From NCBI GenBank assembly GCA_964537875.1, contig CAZIDN010000030.1:1-45108 (forward strand): a stretch of 45,108 nucleotides of DNA, written 5' to 3'. Shown one piece after another: positions 22,042 to 31,025 of this stretch (its first letter is position 1; each line of letters starts with the position of its first letter). The notes under the pieces are model-generated. The model searched no databases. It was not told the origin of the DNA and worked only from the letters and a program-made list of their open reading frames with translations. Both the position numbers and the translations under genes were made by a program. The stretch is from JAPKZH01 sp964537875. GTDB taxonomy: Bacteria > Acidobacteriota > Aminicenantia > Aminicenantales > UBA4085.

Positions 22042-23157
22042 TTACTCAAGATATTTTCTGAAGCGGAGCGAGCTGAGGATGATTGTCGTCACCCCGAAGA
22101 GAAATAGCGCCAGAACCTCGGGCCAGAGGATGGACAAGCCGTTCCCCTTCAGGAGAATAGCCCTGACGACCTTGCCGAAATAGCGGAGTGGGTTCAGATA
22201 GGTCAGAATCTGGATCGCTTTGGGCATGCTTTCGATCGGGGTGAAGATCCCGGAGAGGAGCATGGCCGGCATGACAAAAAAGATGGCCGACATCATGACC
22301 TGGGCTTGGGTGCGGGAGATGGTCGAGAGAAATAGGCCGATGCCGAGCGTCGTCAGAATAAAGAGGAAGGCCGTGGCCAGAAGAAAAGCGATGCTGCCGC
22401 GGATCGGGATATCAAAAAAGATCTTGCCCGCGGCAAGGACAAGGATGACGTCGCAAAAGCCGATGATCGCGAACGGAATCGTTTTGCCGAGGATCAGCTC
22501 GACCGGCTTGATCGGCGAGACGATGAGCTGTTCCAGGGTCCCCAATTCCCGCTCTTTGGTGATGGCCATGGACGTCAGGAGCAGGGTCGTGATCAGCAGA
22601 ACAAGACAGACCACTCCGGGAACCATGTAAATGGAGCTTTTCAATTCGGGGTTGTACCAGATCCGTGGTTCGAACGAGACCATCCCCGCGGGCCTGCCCA
22701 TCATCGCTTGGGTCACGATTGTCTCGGAAAATTTAGCCATGATCAGGGAAACATAGCTTTGAATGATCGTGGCCGAATTTGCATCTGTCCCGTCAATAAT
22801 CACCTGGAGCGGCGACGTCTTTCCGTTCTTGAGCTCCCGGGCAAAGTCTTTGGGAAAGACCATGGCCGCCTGGACCTTTCCTCTCTGAAGCAGGTCGTCG
22901 AGGGAATCCATTGAGTCCGGCTCGGCCTTCAGCTCAAAATAGCCCGACTCGATAAAAGAGGAGATGAGCGCCCGGCTCTCCTGGGTCCTGTCGTAATCGA
23001 CCACGGCCAGCGAGATATTCTTGACGTCCACGGTCGCCGCGTAGCCGAAGAGAATGAGCTGGATGACCGGGGCGATAAAAAGCGGCATGAACATCCGCTT
23101 GTCCCGGAATGTCTGGATGAATTCCTTGCGGACGATGTGACGGATGGTGCTGAACAT
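22042..23157 (-). CDS. ABC-2 type permease, second of the exporter
   Basis: The 371-aa inner-membrane protein has the ABC-2 layout: one membrane helix near the N-terminus (FIAPVIQLILFGYAATV), a ~130-residue periplasmic loop (VDYDRTQESRALISSFIES onward), then five helices. It is a paralog of the neighbouring permease (GYAAT/GYAIT, and RIWYNPELKSS / RVWYNPELRSA). The two permeases, two ATPases and one HlyD protein correspond to the YbhG-YbhF-YbhS-YbhR drug-efflux arrangement, with the two ATPase halves encoded separately. It is the last gene of the operon. Confidence 0.9.
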   Translation of the reverse strand: MFSTIRHIVRKEFIQTFRDKRMFMPLFIAPVIQLILFGYAATVDVKNISLAVVDYDRTQESRALISSFIESGYFELKAEPDSMDSLDDLLQRGKVQAAMVFPKDFARELKNGKTSPLQVIIDGTDANSATIIQSYVSLIMAKFSETIVTQAMMGRPAGMVSFEPRIWYNPELKSSIYMVPGVVCLVLLITTLLLTSMAITKERELGTLEQLIVSPIKPVELILGKTIPFAIIGFCDVILVLAAGKIFFDIPIRGSIAFLLATAFLFILTTLGIGLFLSTISRTQAQVMMSAIFFVMPAMLLSGIFTPIESMPKAIQILTYLNPLRYFGKVVRAILLKGNGLSILWPEVLALFLFGVTTIILSSLRFRKYLE

Positions 23158-23166
23158 CTTTTATGC

Positions 23167-24303
23167 CTATTCCAGACTCAGCTTCATGCGTTTGATACAA
23201 GTCAGAAAAATGATGACGGATAAAACCGATAAGGACGAGATCTCGAGCCAGATCGATCCAAAACCATATCCCTTGAGAAAAATCCCCCTCAAAGTTGTCA
23301 GAAAATACCGGGCGGGCACCAAGGCGGAGATCCACTGGATGACCTTGGGCATGCTCTTGATGGGGAAGATGAAACCCGAGAGGAGATAGGAGGGGAGCAA
23401 AGTCGTCAGAATCGAGAACATATAGGCGAGCTGTTGGGACTTGGTCACGATGGATAAAAGGAGGCCGATGCCCAGCCCGCAGAAAAGGAAGATGGCGGAC
23501 ACGACGAAAAGAACGAAGAGATTTCCCTTCAGCGGCACTTTGAAGATCAGCGTTCCTGCCAGGACCACCAGGGCCACCTGGGCGAGCCCTAAGAGGAAAT
23601 AGGGCAGCATCTTGCCGATCACGATCTCGTGGGACCGGGCCGGTCCGGCGATCAGTTGTTCCATGGTCCCGTTTTCCCATTCGCGGGCGACGGTGAGCGA
23701 TGTCAACAAGGTCGTCATCACGGTCATGACCACGGCGATGAGCCCGGGCACGATGAAATTGGCGCTTCTCAGCTCGGGGTTGTACCAGACCCTGATCCTG
23801 GGATCGATCATGGGAAGGCCACCCCCATATAGTCCGCCCTGTCGGCGCATTTTTTCAGTGAGGACATCGGTGGCGAATATCTGAATGATCCGGGAGACGT
23901 ATCCGAGCGAGACGAGGGCTCTGTTGTTATTGCTGCCGTCCACGAGGAGCTGCAGGGCTTTATCCTTTCCCTTGGCCAGGTCCCTGGAAAAATCAGGTGG
24001 GATTACGATGAAGACTTTGACAAAGCCTTCATTCAACAGCCGTTCGGTCTCCGTGTCATTCGAGGAGAGATACCGAAGGCTGAAATAGTCGCTGGCCCTC
24101 ACTCTGGAGATGAAGTTGCGGCTGAGCGCCGTTCCATCCTGGTCGATGATTCCGACTTCGACATGGCGGACATCCATGGTGATGGCATAGCCGAATAGAA
24201 TGAGAAGAACCATCGGCAGGCCGAGGGCCATATACAAGCTTCGCGGATCCCGCCAGATATGGACGGCCTCCTTTTTCATGATCGGAATGATTCTTCGGGT
24301 CAT
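23167..24303 (-). CDS. ABC-2 type permease, first of the exporter
   Basis: This 378-aa permease has the same layout as the one downstream: N-terminal helix (LYMALGLPMVLLILFGYAIT), a periplasmic loop and five C-terminal helices. Its start overlaps the preceding ATPase gene by 4 bp (ATGA) and it ends 9 bp before the second permease gene. The two permeases probably form a heterodimer driven by the two ATPases. Confidence 0.9.
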   Translation of the reverse strand: MTRRIIPIMKKEAVHIWRDPRSLYMALGLPMVLLILFGYAITMDVRHVEVGIIDQDGTALSRNFISRVRASDYFSLRYLSSNDTETERLLNEGFVKVFIVIPPDFSRDLAKGKDKALQLLVDGSNNNRALVSLGYVSRIIQIFATDVLTEKMRRQGGLYGGGLPMIDPRIRVWYNPELRSANFIVPGLIAVVMTVMTTLLTSLTVAREWENGTMEQLIAGPARSHEIVIGKMLPYFLLGLAQVALVVLAGTLIFKVPLKGNLFVLFVVSAIFLFCGLGIGLLLSIVTKSQQLAYMFSILTTLLPSYLLSGFIFPIKSMPKVIQWISALVPARYFLTTLRGIFLKGYGFGSIWLEISSLSVLSVIIFLTCIKRMKLSLE

Positions 24304-25049
24304 GGGACGCCCGCTCCTCGAACGGCCGAGACGAAAACCTCCTCCAAAGTGGAATTCTCTCTTTCTGTAAAACGGACCTTGAGCTCACGAGGCGAGCCAA
24401 GGGCGATGATTTTTCCTGAATAGAGAATGGCGATTCTATGACAGCGTTCGACTTCATCCATGTAATGGGACGTGACAAAGGCCGTCGTTCCCTGTTCGGA
24501 GAGTTGATAGATCATGTTCCAGAAGTCACGGCGCGAAGCCGGATCGACGCTGGCGGTGGGTTCATCCAGGAATAAAATTCGGGGCCGATGGAGAATAGCG
24601 CAGCCTAACGACAGCCGCTGTTTCCAACCTCCCGAGAGTTCCCTGGTCAGGGAGTTCTCCCGCCCTATGAGTCCCGCCATTCGGAGCACCCATTCTTTCC
24701 GCTGCCGTTGTAGGGCGGGCGAAAGGCGGTGGATGCCGCCGTAAAACTCAATGTTTTCGCCGACGGTCAGGTCCTGGTACAGCGTGAACTTCTGAGACAT
24801 ATAGCCGATGATCGTTTTGATCTCGTCGGAATGCGTCGATATATCAAAACCCCCGACGATGCCTTTTCCCGCTGTCGGCCGGAGGATGCCGCACAGCATC
24901 CGGATGGTCGTAGACTTGCCGGCGCCGTTGGGACCGAGGAATCCGAAAATCTCGCCTTCTCGGACGCTGAAGGAGATATGGTCGACCGCCGTGAAGGTCC
25001 CGAATCTCTTCGTGAGGTCCTGGACTTCGATGCTCAGTGTGTTGTTCAC
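24300..25049 (-). CDS. ABC transporter ATP-binding protein
   Basis: The 249-aa ATPase shows Walker A GPNGAGKST, the Q-loop region YMSQKFTLYQDLTVGENI, signature LSGGWKQRLSLG and Walker B RILFLDEPTASVD, followed by the switch His in TSHYMDE. Start GTG 25,049 overlaps the upstream ATPase gene by 4 bp. It energises the two ABC-2 permeases encoded next. Confidence 0.93.
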   Translation of the reverse strand: MNNTLSIEVQDLTKRFGTFTAVDHISFSVREGEIFGFLGPNGAGKSTTIRMLCGILRPTAGKGIVGGFDISTHSDEIKTIIGYMSQKFTLYQDLTVGENIEFYGGIHRLSPALQRQRKEWVLRMAGLIGRENSLTRELSGGWKQRLSLGCAILHRPRILFLDEPTASVDPASRRDFWNMIYQLSEQGTTAFVTSHYMDEVERCHRIAILYSGKIIALGSPRELKVRFTERENSTLEEVFVSAVRGAGVP

Positions 25050-26029
25050 GGTGCGTCGGCCTTGATCGTGGCGCTGCTCCTGTTTGATTGTCTGATCTCG
25101 TTGGCGAGTGGTTGGCTGTGCTCCTGGGCGAGGGCTAGGAAAGCATCTTCGAACGAAGGTTTTATTCTTTTCAAGCTCTGAGAGACGATCCGCGCATCTT
25201 CGAGCCGCCTTGTAATGGCGGCGATATCCGTCACTCCGGTGTCGAAAACGACGTGGAGCATTTCGCCGAAAGGATGAACGCTTTTTATGCCGGGCAGGCC
25301 CGCCAGCGCCCTGATCGATCCGGCAAAAGGAGCCGCGAGCTCTGCGATCCCGTCTTTGATGGAAGCGATGAGGCGGGAGGGAGAATCGTAGACAAGGATC
25401 TGTCCTTCAAAGATGAACCCGACTTTGTGACAGCGGGCGGCTTCGTCCATGTAGGGCGTGGTGAGGATGATCGTCACCCCCTTATCATTGAGCTGTTTCA
25501 GAAGCTGCCAGAGTTCGAGCCTGGAGACGGGATCGACGCCGGTCGTGGGTTCATCCAGAAGAAGGATGTCCGGCGTGTGAAAGAGGTTGCAGGCCAGGGC
25601 TAGCTTTTTCTGCATGCCGCCAGAAAGGTTCCTGGCCAGCCGGTCCTCGAAAGGACGGAGGGCGCTGAATTTGAGAAGCTCCTTTTTCCTTTCGACGAAC
25701 GGTTGGCCCTGAATGCCGTAAAGGTCGGCAAAGAATTTCATGTTTTCGGCGACCGTCAAGTCGCCATAGAGGCTGAAGTGCTGGGGCATGTAGCCGATCC
25801 GGTCTTTGACCTGGAACGGATTTTTTGAAACATCGAATCCGCTGACTTCAATCCTTCCTTTTGTAGGCTTGAGCAGGCCGATCAACAGGCGAAGGAGCGT
25901 GGACTTCCCCGCCCCGTCCGGTCCGATCAAGCCGGCCAGGGTTCCTTTTTCAACGGTCAGATCGAGGTTTTGGATAGCCGTGGCCTGACGGAATTTCTTG
26001 ACGACGCCCTGAGCCAGAACCGCGATCAT
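25046..26029 (-). CDS. ABC transporter ATP-binding protein with C-terminal extension
   Basis: The 327-aa protein shows Walker A GPDGAGKST, Q-loop region YMPQHFSLYGDLTVAENM, signature LSGGMQKKLALA and Walker B ILLLDEPTTGVD. In place of the switch His a Thr-Pro (TTPYMDE) is present, which may make one ATP site non-hydrolytic. About 90 residues follow the ATPase domain, as in drug-efflux ATPases of this group. It overlaps the HlyD gene and the second ATPase gene by 4 bp each. Confidence 0.92.
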   Translation of the reverse strand: MIAVLAQGVVKKFRQATAIQNLDLTVEKGTLAGLIGPDGAGKSTLLRLLIGLLKPTKGRIEVSGFDVSKNPFQVKDRIGYMPQHFSLYGDLTVAENMKFFADLYGIQGQPFVERKKELLKFSALRPFEDRLARNLSGGMQKKLALACNLFHTPDILLLDEPTTGVDPVSRLELWQLLKQLNDKGVTIILTTPYMDEAARCHKVGFIFEGQILVYDSPSRLIASIKDGIAELAAPFAGSIRALAGLPGIKSVHPFGEMLHVVFDTGVTDIAAITRRLEDARIVSQSLKRIKPSFEDAFLALAQEHSQPLANEIRQSNRSSATIKADAP

Positions 26030-27006
26030 ATTTTGATTTTCACGTCCACCGGCATGCCGGGCTTTAGCTCTCCGGCCTCGTTTTCCAGGTAGGATTTGAT
26101 CATATAGACAAGCTTGAGTCGTTCTTCTTTGGTCTGGATATTCTTGGGAGCGAATTCCGCTTCATCCGAAATGTAGTTGACTTTTCCTTTGTATATTTTT
26201 CCGGGATAGGAGTCGCAGGATACGGCGACCTCGCTTCCCAGCTTGACCCTTCCGGTGTATTTTTCAGGGACATAGGCTTGAACATAGGTTTGATGGAGGT
26301 CGATCAGGCTGAAGAGGATGGCGCCTGGAAGGGCGAGTTCGCCGATTTCAATATGCCTAATCTCCAGAATCCCGTCCACGGGAGATCTGATTTCGGTATC
26401 CTGGATGAGCCTCAGGAGGTACTGTTCTTGGGCTATCAAGCCCTGGATTTCGGCCTCGACCATCTCGATTTCTTCCTTTTCCCGGCCGCGCAAGGCCATT
26501 TGGTAGTTTTCCTGGGCGTTTTTGTGCTGCTCCTGGGCGGTTTTGAGGGCCAGGTCGGCTCTTTCTTTTTGGGAAAGTGAAACGGAGCCTTGGCTGAAAA
26601 GCCGGGCCAGCCGCTCCGCGTCTTTTTCCGCCAACTCGAGCTGTTTGGCCGCAATTTCCACTTGGTTTTTAGCGACTGCGATCATCTCTTTTTTGGTCCC
26701 CATCTTGGCCAGCTTGAGCTTGGCCTGGGCGGCATCCTGCCCGGCCTTGACTTGGCTCAATTGGATACGAAGTTTTTCCTCGTCCAATCGGCAGAGAACA
26801 TCCCCTTTTTTCACTTTTTGGCCTTCTTGGACCAGGATCTGCTTCACTTCGCCCTGGGCCTGGGCCTTGATCTCGGTCTTGATCGCTTCGATGATCCCGG
26901 TCGCTTCGATTTCAGAGGCGGCCTTTTCCTTTTTCTGACAATTGATCAGGCTGATTTGAAGGAATAGGAGTCCGATGACGGGCAACAAACATACGGTCTT
27001 TTTCAT
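26026..27006 (-). CDS. HlyD-type membrane fusion lipoprotein
   Basis: The 326-aa periplasmic adaptor of the exporter has a signal peptide ending in SLINC (lipobox Cys ~24), a lipoyl-like half (GEVKQILVQEGQKVKKGDVLC), a long coiled-coil hairpin (residues ~85-195, rich in Gln, Lys, Ala and Glu), the second lipoyl half (PVDGILEIRHIEIGELALPG) and a beta-barrel domain (VQAYVPEKYTGRVKLGSEVAV). It is the first gene of the five-gene operon and is divergent from the sigma-factor operon. The partner outer-membrane channel is not in the window. Confidence 0.92.
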   Translation of the reverse strand: MKKTVCLLPVIGLLFLQISLINCQKKEKAASEIEATGIIEAIKTEIKAQAQGEVKQILVQEGQKVKKGDVLCRLDEEKLRIQLSQVKAGQDAAQAKLKLAKMGTKKEMIAVAKNQVEIAAKQLELAEKDAERLARLFSQGSVSLSQKERADLALKTAQEQHKNAQENYQMALRGREKEEIEMVEAEIQGLIAQEQYLLRLIQDTEIRSPVDGILEIRHIEIGELALPGAILFSLIDLHQTYVQAYVPEKYTGRVKLGSEVAVSCDSYPGKIYKGKVNYISDEAEFAPKNIQTKEERLKLVYMIKSYLENEAGELKPGMPVDVKIKI

Positions 27007-27072
27007 GAACGCTCCTCCGCCCTGGCGGCTAGGCTGAAATCCGGCCTTCCCCTTATATATATAAGCGATTCC

Positions 27073-27098
27073 GGAAAATCTTTCTACCGGAATTTCGT
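27073..27098 (+). promoter_or_regulatory. ECF-type promoter, possible autoregulation
   Basis: GGAAAA (27,073-27,078), 17-bp spacer, CGT (27,096-27,098, then AAA) resembles ECF-sigma promoters (GGAA...CGT). It lies ~80 bp before the sigma gene. The divergent exporter operon starts 67 bp away in the other direction; its -10 could be in the TATATATATA run near 27,055. Confidence 0.4.
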
Positions 27099-27177
27099 AA
27101 AGATTTTGAAAAATTTTTCGGGGAGAAGCAACCTTTTTCCCGCGCTTTTCATCTTAAGGAGGTGAAGAGGAAAAAAC

Positions 27178-27867
27178 GTGGCCTACCAGGATTTTACGTT
27201 GGCAAACGGACTGCAAATCGTGGATAATGTCCCCAGGTCTCCTCTGGGGCCGTTCATCCAGGAGCCGGCGGTCATGAGCCAGCCAAAAGAAGAGATTTCA
27301 TCCCGAGCCGCGCTGCTCGGAGAGGCTTCATTCGCAGACCTTATCAGACGGGCCCAGGGCGGCGATACGGGGGCTATGGAGGCCATTTATAGCCGCTTGA
27401 AAACCCCGCTCTTCAACCTGGCCTTCCGCTACACCTATAACAGGGCGGCGGCTGAAGACCTTCTCCAAGAAATCTTCTTGAAAGTTTTCAGTCACCTTGA
27501 AGATGTTCAAAATATGGACACTTTTGTCGCCTGGGCTTACCGTATTGCCTTGAACACATGCTTCAGCTACCTGCGCGAGAAAAAAGCCGAATTCCATAAG
27601 ACCGTCTCACTCACCGATGTCGAAGGCACGGTCCAGGACATCGGCCGGGATGTCTCGCCCGAAAATGATATCCGAAAGCCTCTGGACAAGGCCATCGAGA
27701 CGCTGCCTCATAGGTTGAGGGAGATCTTCCTTCTCCACGACGTTCAAGGATTCAAGCATGAGGAGATCGCCCGGATGCTGGGCCTCTCGGTCGGAACATC
27801 GAAATCCCAGCTTTTCAAGGCCCGGCTGAAGCTCAGGGTTTATTTGAAGGACCGCCGATTGATCTAA
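27178..27867 (+). CDS. ECF-type RNA polymerase sigma factor
   Basis: The 229-aa protein has region 2 (PLFNLAFRYTYNRAAAEDLL, then VAWAYRIALNTCFSYLR) and region 4 (LPHRLREIFLLHDVQGFKHE, with the HTH GLSVGTSKSQLFKARLKL). Start GTG 27,178 follows GAGG at 7 nt; about 40 residues before region 2 are unusual for an ECF factor, and an internal ATG (27,274) is an alternative start. It is followed by its anti-sigma gene 11 bp later. Confidence 0.92.
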   Translation: MAYQDFTLANGLQIVDNVPRSPLGPFIQEPAVMSQPKEEISSRAALLGEASFADLIRRAQGGDTGAMEAIYSRLKTPLFNLAFRYTYNRAAAEDLLQEIFLKVFSHLEDVQNMDTFVAWAYRIALNTCFSYLREKKAEFHKTVSLTDVEGTVQDIGRDVSPENDIRKPLDKAIETLPHRLREIFLLHDVQGFKHEEIARMLGLSVGTSKSQLFKARLKLRVYLKDRRLI

Positions 27868-27878
27868 GGAGTGATGCC

Positions 27879-28586
27879 ATGAGATGTTCCAAATCACACA
27901 AGCTCATCGGAGAATATTTAGATGAAGCGCTGCGGCCCAAAGACCAAGCCCGGCTGCAGAAGCATCTCGATTCCTGCCCCGACTGCCGCCGCCTCCTCGA
28001 GGATTTTCAGGGAATCGCCGAACAGGCCCAGGCCTTGGATACGCTCTCTCCTTCGGATGACAACTGGCCGCAGATTTTATCGAAAGTCCAGGCCGCAAAA
28101 AGAGAGAAGCGCCTGTATCAAGCCCGGAAAGCCGGCTGGCGGGAGTCCGTTGTTTATCCAAACCGGACAAAATTTGTCTGGGCGGCGGCACTCATCCTGG
28201 TCGTTGTGATCGGCGGAGTCGTAATCGGCCTCAGGCCCTGGCAAGGAAAAGCCGTCCCGGGACTTGACGAACAGGACAAATACACGCTGGCAAAACTGGT
28301 GGAAGCGGAGAAACATTACCAGCTGGCTATTCAAGCCCTCAACGAAGCCGTCGCTTCTCAGAAGGGCTCTCTTAATCCCCAGCTGGCGGTCGTTTTCGAT
28401 AAGAACCTCAAGTTGATCAACGACTCCATCCAGGCTTGTATGAATGCCGTCCGCATGGATCCCAACAGCCTGGACGCCAGAGCTTATTTACTTGTGGCCT
28501 ATAAGGAGAAGGTCGATTTTCTGGACAATATCGTGGATTTGAAGAAAAAGTCTCCGACCGGAAACGGTTCGGGCAAGACCCTATAA
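27879..28586 (+). CDS. Zinc-finger anti-sigma factor
   Basis: The 235-aa protein begins with a zf-HC2 anti-sigma domain (MRCSKSHKLIGEYLDEAL... then HLDSCPDCRRLLEDF, giving the HxxxCxxC zinc site). A membrane helix follows (VWAAALILVVVIGGVVIGL, residues ~107-125) and a ~110-residue helical periplasmic part with two TPR-like segments (LAVVFDKNLKLINDSIQACM). It should hold the sigma factor at the inner membrane and release it upon an envelope signal. ATG 27,879 has GGAG 8 nt upstream. Confidence 0.9.
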   Translation: MRCSKSHKLIGEYLDEALRPKDQARLQKHLDSCPDCRRLLEDFQGIAEQAQALDTLSPSDDNWPQILSKVQAAKREKRLYQARKAGWRESVVYPNRTKFVWAAALILVVVIGGVVIGLRPWQGKAVPGLDEQDKYTLAKLVEAEKHYQLAIQALNEAVASQKGSLNPQLAVVFDKNLKLINDSIQACMNAVRMDPNSLDARAYLLVAYKEKVDFLDNIVDLKKKSPTGNGSGKTL

Positions 28587-28606
28587 TCCATCAAAGGAGG
28601 ATAATC

Positions 28607-29569
28607 ATGAAACTCAAAAGATCCGCAAAAATCGCAATCATCATCGCGGGGTGGCTGCTGGTCGTTGGGATTTATGCCGGCCAGGCGGCGGAAAAAGCCA
28701 AATTTGAAGCCAAGTTCGATAAGATCGAGAGCTTGGATAAAAACGGAAAAGTGATCATCACCAATTTTTCCGGCAACGTCGACGTGAAAAGCTGGGACCA
28801 GGCCCAGGTCAAGGTCAATGCCCTCAAGGTCTCGGAAGCCAAGACGCTCGAAAAGGCCAAAGAAAATATCGAAAAAGTGACGATCGAAGTGACCAAGACC
28901 GGGAATGTCCTCCGGATCGAATCCAAGTATCCAGAGCGCAGAACGAGGAGGGAGGACGATTTTAGCGTCAGGGTGGACTACCAGATCTGGATCCCGGACA
29001 AGGCTTCGGCCAAGATCAAATGCTTCAGCGGCAACGTCAGCGCCGAGAACATCGGCGGAGTGCTCGAGGGGGATGTGACCAGCGGAAATTTGGTAATCGC
29101 TAAAGCTGCCGGCGATGTAGACGGAAAGTGCATGAGCGGGACGATCGAACTGCGGGAAGTCGCCGGGGCCGTCAATTTGAAGGGAGTCTCCGGCAACATC
29201 ATCGCCGAAAAAATCAAGGGCTCTTTTGAGGCCGAAACAACAAGCGGAAACATCAAAGTCAGGGACATTTCCGAGGCGAAATCCGTCAGGCTCAAGATCT
29301 TGAGCGGCAACATCAGCTATGACGGACAAATCCTAAAAGACGGGAAATATGAGATGGAAGTCATGAGCGGCGGCATCGAATTGAGGATCCCAGCTGCTTC
29401 TGCGTTCGACCTGGAAGCCGAGACCTTCAGCGGACATATCGAATCGGATTTTGCCGTGACTATGTCGGGCAGGATCTCCAAGAACGATCTCCGGGGCGCC
29501 GTGAACGGCGGCGGCGCTTCAGTCCACCTGAAGACCTTCAGCGGCAGCGTTCGTCTCTTCAAGAGATAA
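28607..29569 (+). CDS. DUF4097 exported adhesin-like protein
   Basis: The 320-aa protein has a signal peptide (IAIIIAGWLLVVGIYAGQAA) and a domain of repeated strands with SGN, SGT and SGG turns (SGNVDVKSW, SGNVSAENI, SGTIELREV, SGNIIAEKI, SGNIKVRDI, SGGIELRI), typical of the DUF4097 family with a beta-solenoid-like fold. It is probably surface or periplasmic. It is the third gene of the sigma/anti-sigma operon (AGGAGG 5 nt before ATG, 20-bp gap), so it may be the effector or the sensor of this system. Confidence 0.88.
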   Translation: MKLKRSAKIAIIIAGWLLVVGIYAGQAAEKAKFEAKFDKIESLDKNGKVIITNFSGNVDVKSWDQAQVKVNALKVSEAKTLEKAKENIEKVTIEVTKTGNVLRIESKYPERRTRREDDFSVRVDYQIWIPDKASAKIKCFSGNVSAENIGGVLEGDVTSGNLVIAKAAGDVDGKCMSGTIELREVAGAVNLKGVSGNIIAEKIKGSFEAETTSGNIKVRDISEAKSVRLKILSGNISYDGQILKDGKYEMEVMSGGIELRIPAASAFDLEAETFSGHIESDFAVTMSGRISKNDLRGAVNGGGASVHLKTFSGSVRLFKR

Positions 29570-29595
29570 CGAGCAAGTTCTCGCCACACATCCTG

Positions 29596-29642
29596 AAGGG
29601 GCGGTTCTCTCAAGCCGAAGAGGGAACCGCCCCTTTTCTTTA
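29596..29642 (+). terminator. Rho-independent terminator of the sigma operon
   Basis: GGGGCGGTTC (29,598-29,607) pairs with GAACCGCCCC (29,624-29,633), 10 bp, and is followed by TTTTCTTT. It lies 27 bp after the DUF4097 stop codon. Confidence 0.9.
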
Positions 29643-29858
29643 TGGCTGAGTTCTGTCAGATCTCCTCCATCTTGTCCGGCTGAATTCAGGAATCCGCGAT
29701 AGTCGCAGCGACCGTTAGGGCGCGGGAGCAGGAGCGTTACGGACTCCCTGTTTCATGCTCCCCATAAGATGGAAGAGCGTCATAATTCGGGACGCAGTAT
29801 TGTACCGCCATATTTTTCGATATAATAGGGGGCTTAAAATTGATTGACTGAGAAGACC

Positions 29859-31025
29859 ATGTCCCTACATGCCAAAATTCATTTCGTCAATTTCTCCCGC
29901 AAGCTCACCGCCACCTCGGTGTTTTTCCTGGTCCCGCTCCATTTCCTGAGCATCGGGTTTAACGGCTGGCAGATCGGCATCATCATGAGCTTTTTTGCCC
30001 TGGCGCCGCTCCTGATCTCCTTTCCAACAGGCTGGACGAACGACCGCTTTTCCATCGCCGGAGTCGTCCGCGCCGCCTTATTCGCCGAGAGTCTCCTTTT
30101 TCTGCTCATTGCCTGGGCCCATAGTTTCTCCCTGATGGCGGCCCTCTTTTTCCTCTTAGGAATGGCCAACAACGCTCTTGATGTCTCGCTCAACAGCATG
30201 TACTACAAGGACGAGACCGAAATGGACCAGAACAAAAAGTTCGGGACCTACACGTTCTGGGTCGGGCTGGGTCCCGCCATCGGGATCTTTGCCGGAGGAT
30301 TTCTTAACCAGTTCGGCAATTTCCGGGTGCTTCTGGCCGTTTTTGCAGCCTTCACCCTGGTCGTCCTTCTTTTCGTCCGTCGTTTCGACCACGAACGGTT
30401 TTGCCTGGTGCCCTTTAAAGAATATCGGAGCAACCTGTTCCAGAAAAAGACCCTTCTCTTTGTCATGTTCATCTTTGTCCTGGCGCTCCACTGGGGTGTC
30501 GAAGGAACGGTCTACAGCCCCTTCCTGGAAAAATTTTTCGGGCTGAACAAGCTGCAGATCTCTTTCTACATTTCGATACCGCTATCGGCCCTGGCCTTGA
30601 CCGCCTTTTCGGTCGGGTTTCTTAGATATAATGCCCGGATTAACAGGCGCCTTCTGGTTCTGTCGATGGTCCTTTCCGGAGCCGGGCTGATTTTGATGGT
30701 CAACCGCAACGTCTATGTTTCCCTTTTATTCCGCATCCTCCACGAGATCGGGGATGGCGGCCTGGGGGTTCTGATCACGCTGTCCATTTCCAGGCTTTTT
30801 GAAAGAAGGAGCATCGGCGGGAGCGCCGGCCTGCTGATCGCCATCCAGATCATGGGCCAGATGGTCGGCGCGCTGGTCTACTCGCCGCTGGGATATCATT
30901 ATGGACTGCAGTATCCGTTTTTCATTTCCGGGGCGCTGCTTATTGCCGACGCCGCCTACGGGTTTTTTATCTTTAAGCAGGTGGATTATTACGGCCCTCA
31001 GAGAAGGCTTGGTCAGGGATCATGA
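29859..31025 (+). CDS. Major facilitator superfamily transporter
   Basis: The 388-aa protein (393 from an upstream TTG at 29,844) has about 12 membrane helices in two halves, with the MFS loop 2-3 motif in the form GWTNDRFSIAG and a long central loop around RRFDHERFCLVPFKEYR. Substrate unknown. A TATAAT box lies ~30 bp upstream. Its last codons overlap the radical SAM gene by 4 bp (ATGA), so the two are coupled. Confidence 0.88.
   Translation: MSLHAKIHFVNFSRKLTATSVFFLVPLHFLSIGFNGWQIGIIMSFFALAPLLISFPTGWTNDRFSIAGVVRAALFAESLLFLLIAWAHSFSLMAALFFLLGMANNALDVSLNSMYYKDETEMDQNKKFGTYTFWVGLGPAIGIFAGGFLNQFGNFRVLLAVFAAFTLVVLLFVRRFDHERFCLVPFKEYRSNLFQKKTLLFVMFIFVLALHWGVEGTVYSPFLEKFFGLNKLQISFYISIPLSALALTAFSVGFLRYNARINRRLLVLSMVLSGAGLILMVNRNVYVSLLFRILHEIGDGGLGVLITLSISRLFERRSIGGSAGLLIAIQIMGQMVGALVYSPLGYHYGLQYPFFISGALLIADAAYGFFIFKQVDYYGPQRRLGQGS

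Noticed and set aside
22934..23680. 248-codon minus-strand frame across the two permease genes
   Set aside because: It overlaps two clear ABC-2 permeases in another frame and has Arg/Pro/His-rich, shadow-like composition.
28499..29329. 276-codon minus-strand frame over the DUF4097 gene
   Set aside because: Antisense shadow; the plus-strand gene has a signal peptide, SGN-type repeats and operon position.
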